From contig CAJGDH010000083.1 of assembly GCA_904502145.1 (NCBI GenBank), positions 1 through 7,951 on the forward strand: 7,951 nucleotides of DNA, in the 5' to 3' direction. Positions 6,446 through 7,951 of this stretch are shown here, piece after piece (within the stretch, counting starts at the first letter, position 1; every line of letters begins with the position of its first letter). The DNA is from an uncultured Eubacterium sp. GTDB taxonomy: Bacteria > Bacillota > Clostridia > Lachnospirales > Lachnospiraceae. The notes beneath the pieces are model-generated. The model made no database searches, had not been told where the DNA came from, and saw only the letters and a program-made list of their open reading frames with translations. The position numbers were made by a program, and so were the translations under genes.

Positions 6446-7414
6446 ATGAAATGGAACAAACTTACCATAGAGACGACGACCGCGGCTGAAGATATGCTTG
6501 GCTATGAGCTCCAGGAGATGGGGATCGAAGGGGTGGAGATCGAGGATCATGTTCCCCTTACGGATGAGGAGAGGAAGGTCATGTATGTGGATCTTCTTCC
6601 CGATGACATCGCACCGGATGACGGAACAGCCAGGATCAGCTGCTATATTGACGAAAAAGAGGATCTTCCCGCCATGATCGCAAAGATCAGGGAGAAGATT
6701 GAGGAACTGTCCGCCTTTCTTCCCATGGGTTCCGGAAGGATCACCCTGGGAGAGACGGAGGAAGAGGACTGGATCAATAACTGGAAGGTCTTCTTTAAAC
6801 CTTTCAGGCTGGATGACAATATCGTGATCAAACCTACCTGGGAGACTCTCGAAGACCGGAGGGAGGGGGACATCGTCATAGAGATCGACCCCGGAACCGC
6901 TTTCGGGAGCGGATCCCACGAGACCACAAAACTCTGTATCTCCGGTCTGAAGAAGTATATCAAAAACGGCGACGATCTCCTGGATGTGGGTACGGGAAGC
7001 GGTATCCTGTCCATCATCGGACTTAAACTCGGCGCAGCCAGGGCGGTTGCCACGGATATCGATCCCAATGCTGTCCGGGCGACGGAGGAGAACTTTGCCA
7101 TAAACGGTATCCCGGAGGACCTGGCCAGGATCTACCGGGTAAATATCCTTGATGAAGAGGAAGCAGAGTCATTTTACAGGGAAAACCAGGGGAAAAAAAA
7201 TGACGTTGTCGTGGCAAATATCCTGGCGGATGTGATCATCCCCCTGTCGGCCATCGTTCCCGGTCTGCTCAAAGAGGGTGGTATATATATCACCTCAGGT
7301 ATCATCAATACCAAGGAAGAGGAAGTAAAGGAAGCAATCCTTGCCCAGGGCTTCACCATCCTCGAGATCGGTCACATGAAGGACTGGGTTTCCATCGTTG
7401 CCGTAAGGAACTGA
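6446..7414 (+). CDS. prmA: Ribosomal protein L11 methyltransferase PrmA
   Basis: A complete 322-residue PrmA. The N-terminal L11-recognition domain (about 1-110) ends in EEDWINNWKVFFKPF. The central linker carries the hallmark PGTAFGSGSHETT (149-161). The Rossmann-type S-adenosylmethionine-binding domain shows motif I DVGTGSGILSI (180-190), the acidic motif TDIDPNAV (203-210) and the catalytic-region motif VVANILADVI (255-264). PrmA trimethylates several amino groups of ribosomal protein L11 in the cytoplasm; the gene is usually dispensable. AAGGAG (6432-6437) is 8 nt before the ATG. Placement after dnaJ is typical of Firmicutes. A run of eight A residues at 7193-7200 is in the coding frame (GGG AAA AAA AAT) and is a possible slippage site just before the NIL motif. 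Confidence 0.97.
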   Translation: MKWNKLTIETTTAAEDMLGYELQEMGIEGVEIEDHVPLTDEERKVMYVDLLPDDIAPDDGTARISCYIDEKEDLPAMIAKIREKIEELSAFLPMGSGRITLGETEEEDWINNWKVFFKPFRLDDNIVIKPTWETLEDRREGDIVIEIDPGTAFGSGSHETTKLCISGLKKYIKNGDDLLDVGTGSGILSIIGLKLGAARAVATDIDPNAVRATEENFAINGIPEDLARIYRVNILDEEEAESFYRENQGKKNDVVVANILADVIIPLSAIVPGLLKEGGIYITSGIINTKEEEVKEAILAQGFTILEIGHMKDWVSIVAVRN

Positions 7415-7432
7415 AAAGCGGAGAGATCAGAT

Positions 7433-7951
7433 ATGTATCAGTTTTTTATCGAACCGGAGGAGATCCGGGAGGACGGGATCCATATCCTGGACCCGGGCAA
7501 TATCAATCATATCAGAAACGTTCTCCGGATGAAGACCGGGGAGAAGATCCGCCTCTGCTGTCAGGAGAAGAAGAGGGAATATCTCTGCCGGATCCGGGAA
7601 ATCCGTCCGGAAGAGATCCTGACAGATATCGAGGACATCGACGGAGAAAACAGGGAACTTCCCTGCCGGATCACCCTCTTCCAGGGCCTTCCAAAGGGGG
7701 AGAAAATGGAGTGGATCATCCAGAAGGCGGTGGAGCTTGGGGTTTATCAGATCGTCCCGGTCTCCATGAAAAGAAGCATCGTAAAGCTGGATGAAAAGAG
7801 ACAGAAGAAAAAGGTCGACCGGTGGAACCTGATCGCGGAAAGCGCGGCAAAACAGTCAGGTAGAAACTATATCCCCCGGGTGACGGAGATCTGTTCCTTC
7901 TCCCGTGCCGTGGAAGAGGCATTTTCCATGGAAGCCGTCCTTCTTCCCTAC
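7433..7951 (+). CDS. rsmE: 16S rRNA (uracil(1498)-N3)-methyltransferase RsmE (3'-partial)
   Basis: An open frame of 173 codons runs off the right edge with no stop; RsmE proteins are about 245 residues, so the C-terminal third is missing. The N-terminus (MYQFFIEPEEI) and HIRNVLRMKTGEKIRL belong to the PUA-like RNA-binding domain. The family stretch QGLPKGEKMEWIIQKAVELG leads into the SPOUT methyltransferase domain, followed by IVPVSMKRSIVK, RWNLIAESAAKQSGR and IPRV. The S-adenosylmethionine-binding knot lies mostly beyond the window. RsmE methylates N3 of U1498 in 16S rRNA within the 30S decoding region. The start ATG is 18 nt after the prmA stop with GGAG at 7420-7423 (9-nt spacing), so the two genes are almost certainly cotranscribed. 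The prmA-rsmE pairing downstream of dnaJ is the usual arrangement in Firmicutes. Confidence 0.93.
   Translation, partial: MYQFFIEPEEIREDGIHILDPGNINHIRNVLRMKTGEKIRLCCQEKKREYLCRIREIRPEEILTDIEDIDGENRELPCRITLFQGLPKGEKMEWIIQKAVELGVYQIVPVSMKRSIVKLDEKRQKKKVDRWNLIAESAAKQSGRNYIPRVTEICSFSRAVEEAFSMEAVLLPY

Overview
This window is a chromosomal core locus of a Gram-positive anaerobe: the class I heat-shock (dnaK) operon with its usual neighbours. The gene order is hemW (5'-truncated) - hrcA - grpE - dnaK - dnaJ - prmA - rsmE (3'-truncated), all on the + strand. The order, the HrcA/CIRCE control, strong AGGAGG-type ribosome binding sites, roughly 50% GC, and a DnaK lacking the N-terminal-quadrant insert of Gram-negative DnaKs all point to Firmicutes. 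The protein style (for example the DnaK tail DDVVDADFTEL and the long acidic GrpE N-terminus) suggests Clostridia, probably Lachnospiraceae. The family assignment is inference from remembered similarity, not from a search.

Layout. Positions 1-1072 hold the radical-SAM heme chaperone HemW, without its first few dozen residues and so without its Fe-S cysteine motif. A strong intrinsic terminator (1105-1149) separates it from the heat-shock operon. Then come a sigma-A-type promoter (TTGACA, 17 bp, extended -10) and a perfect CIRCE operator (1202-1228) ahead of hrcA. hrcA (repressor), grpE (nucleotide exchange factor, GTG start), dnaK (Hsp70) and dnaJ (J-domain co-chaperone) follow. The grpE-dnaK spacer carries one imperfect hairpin and the 154-bp dnaK-dnaJ spacer carries three in a row. 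A rho-independent terminator (6324-6362) ends the chaperone unit. Right after it lie a 21-bp tandem repeat and a plausible promoter for prmA (ribosomal protein L11 methyltransferase), followed after 18 nt by rsmE (16S rRNA m3U1498 methyltransferase), which runs off the right edge.

How it works together. HrcA binding at CIRCE should keep the hrcA-grpE-dnaK-dnaJ transcript low until heat or misfolded protein occupies GroEL and leaves HrcA inactive. DnaJ delivers clients to DnaK and stimulates its ATPase, and GrpE exchanges the nucleotide. prmA and rsmE modify the ribosome and can be read both by read-through and from their own promoter.

I found no mobile element, CRISPR array, tRNA/rRNA gene or defence system, and no sign of horizontal transfer. 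All complete genes look intact. The points most worth checking are the intergenic RNA structures, the tandem repeat at the prmA promoter and two start-codon corrections (hrcA, dnaK). I do not see an undescribed system here.
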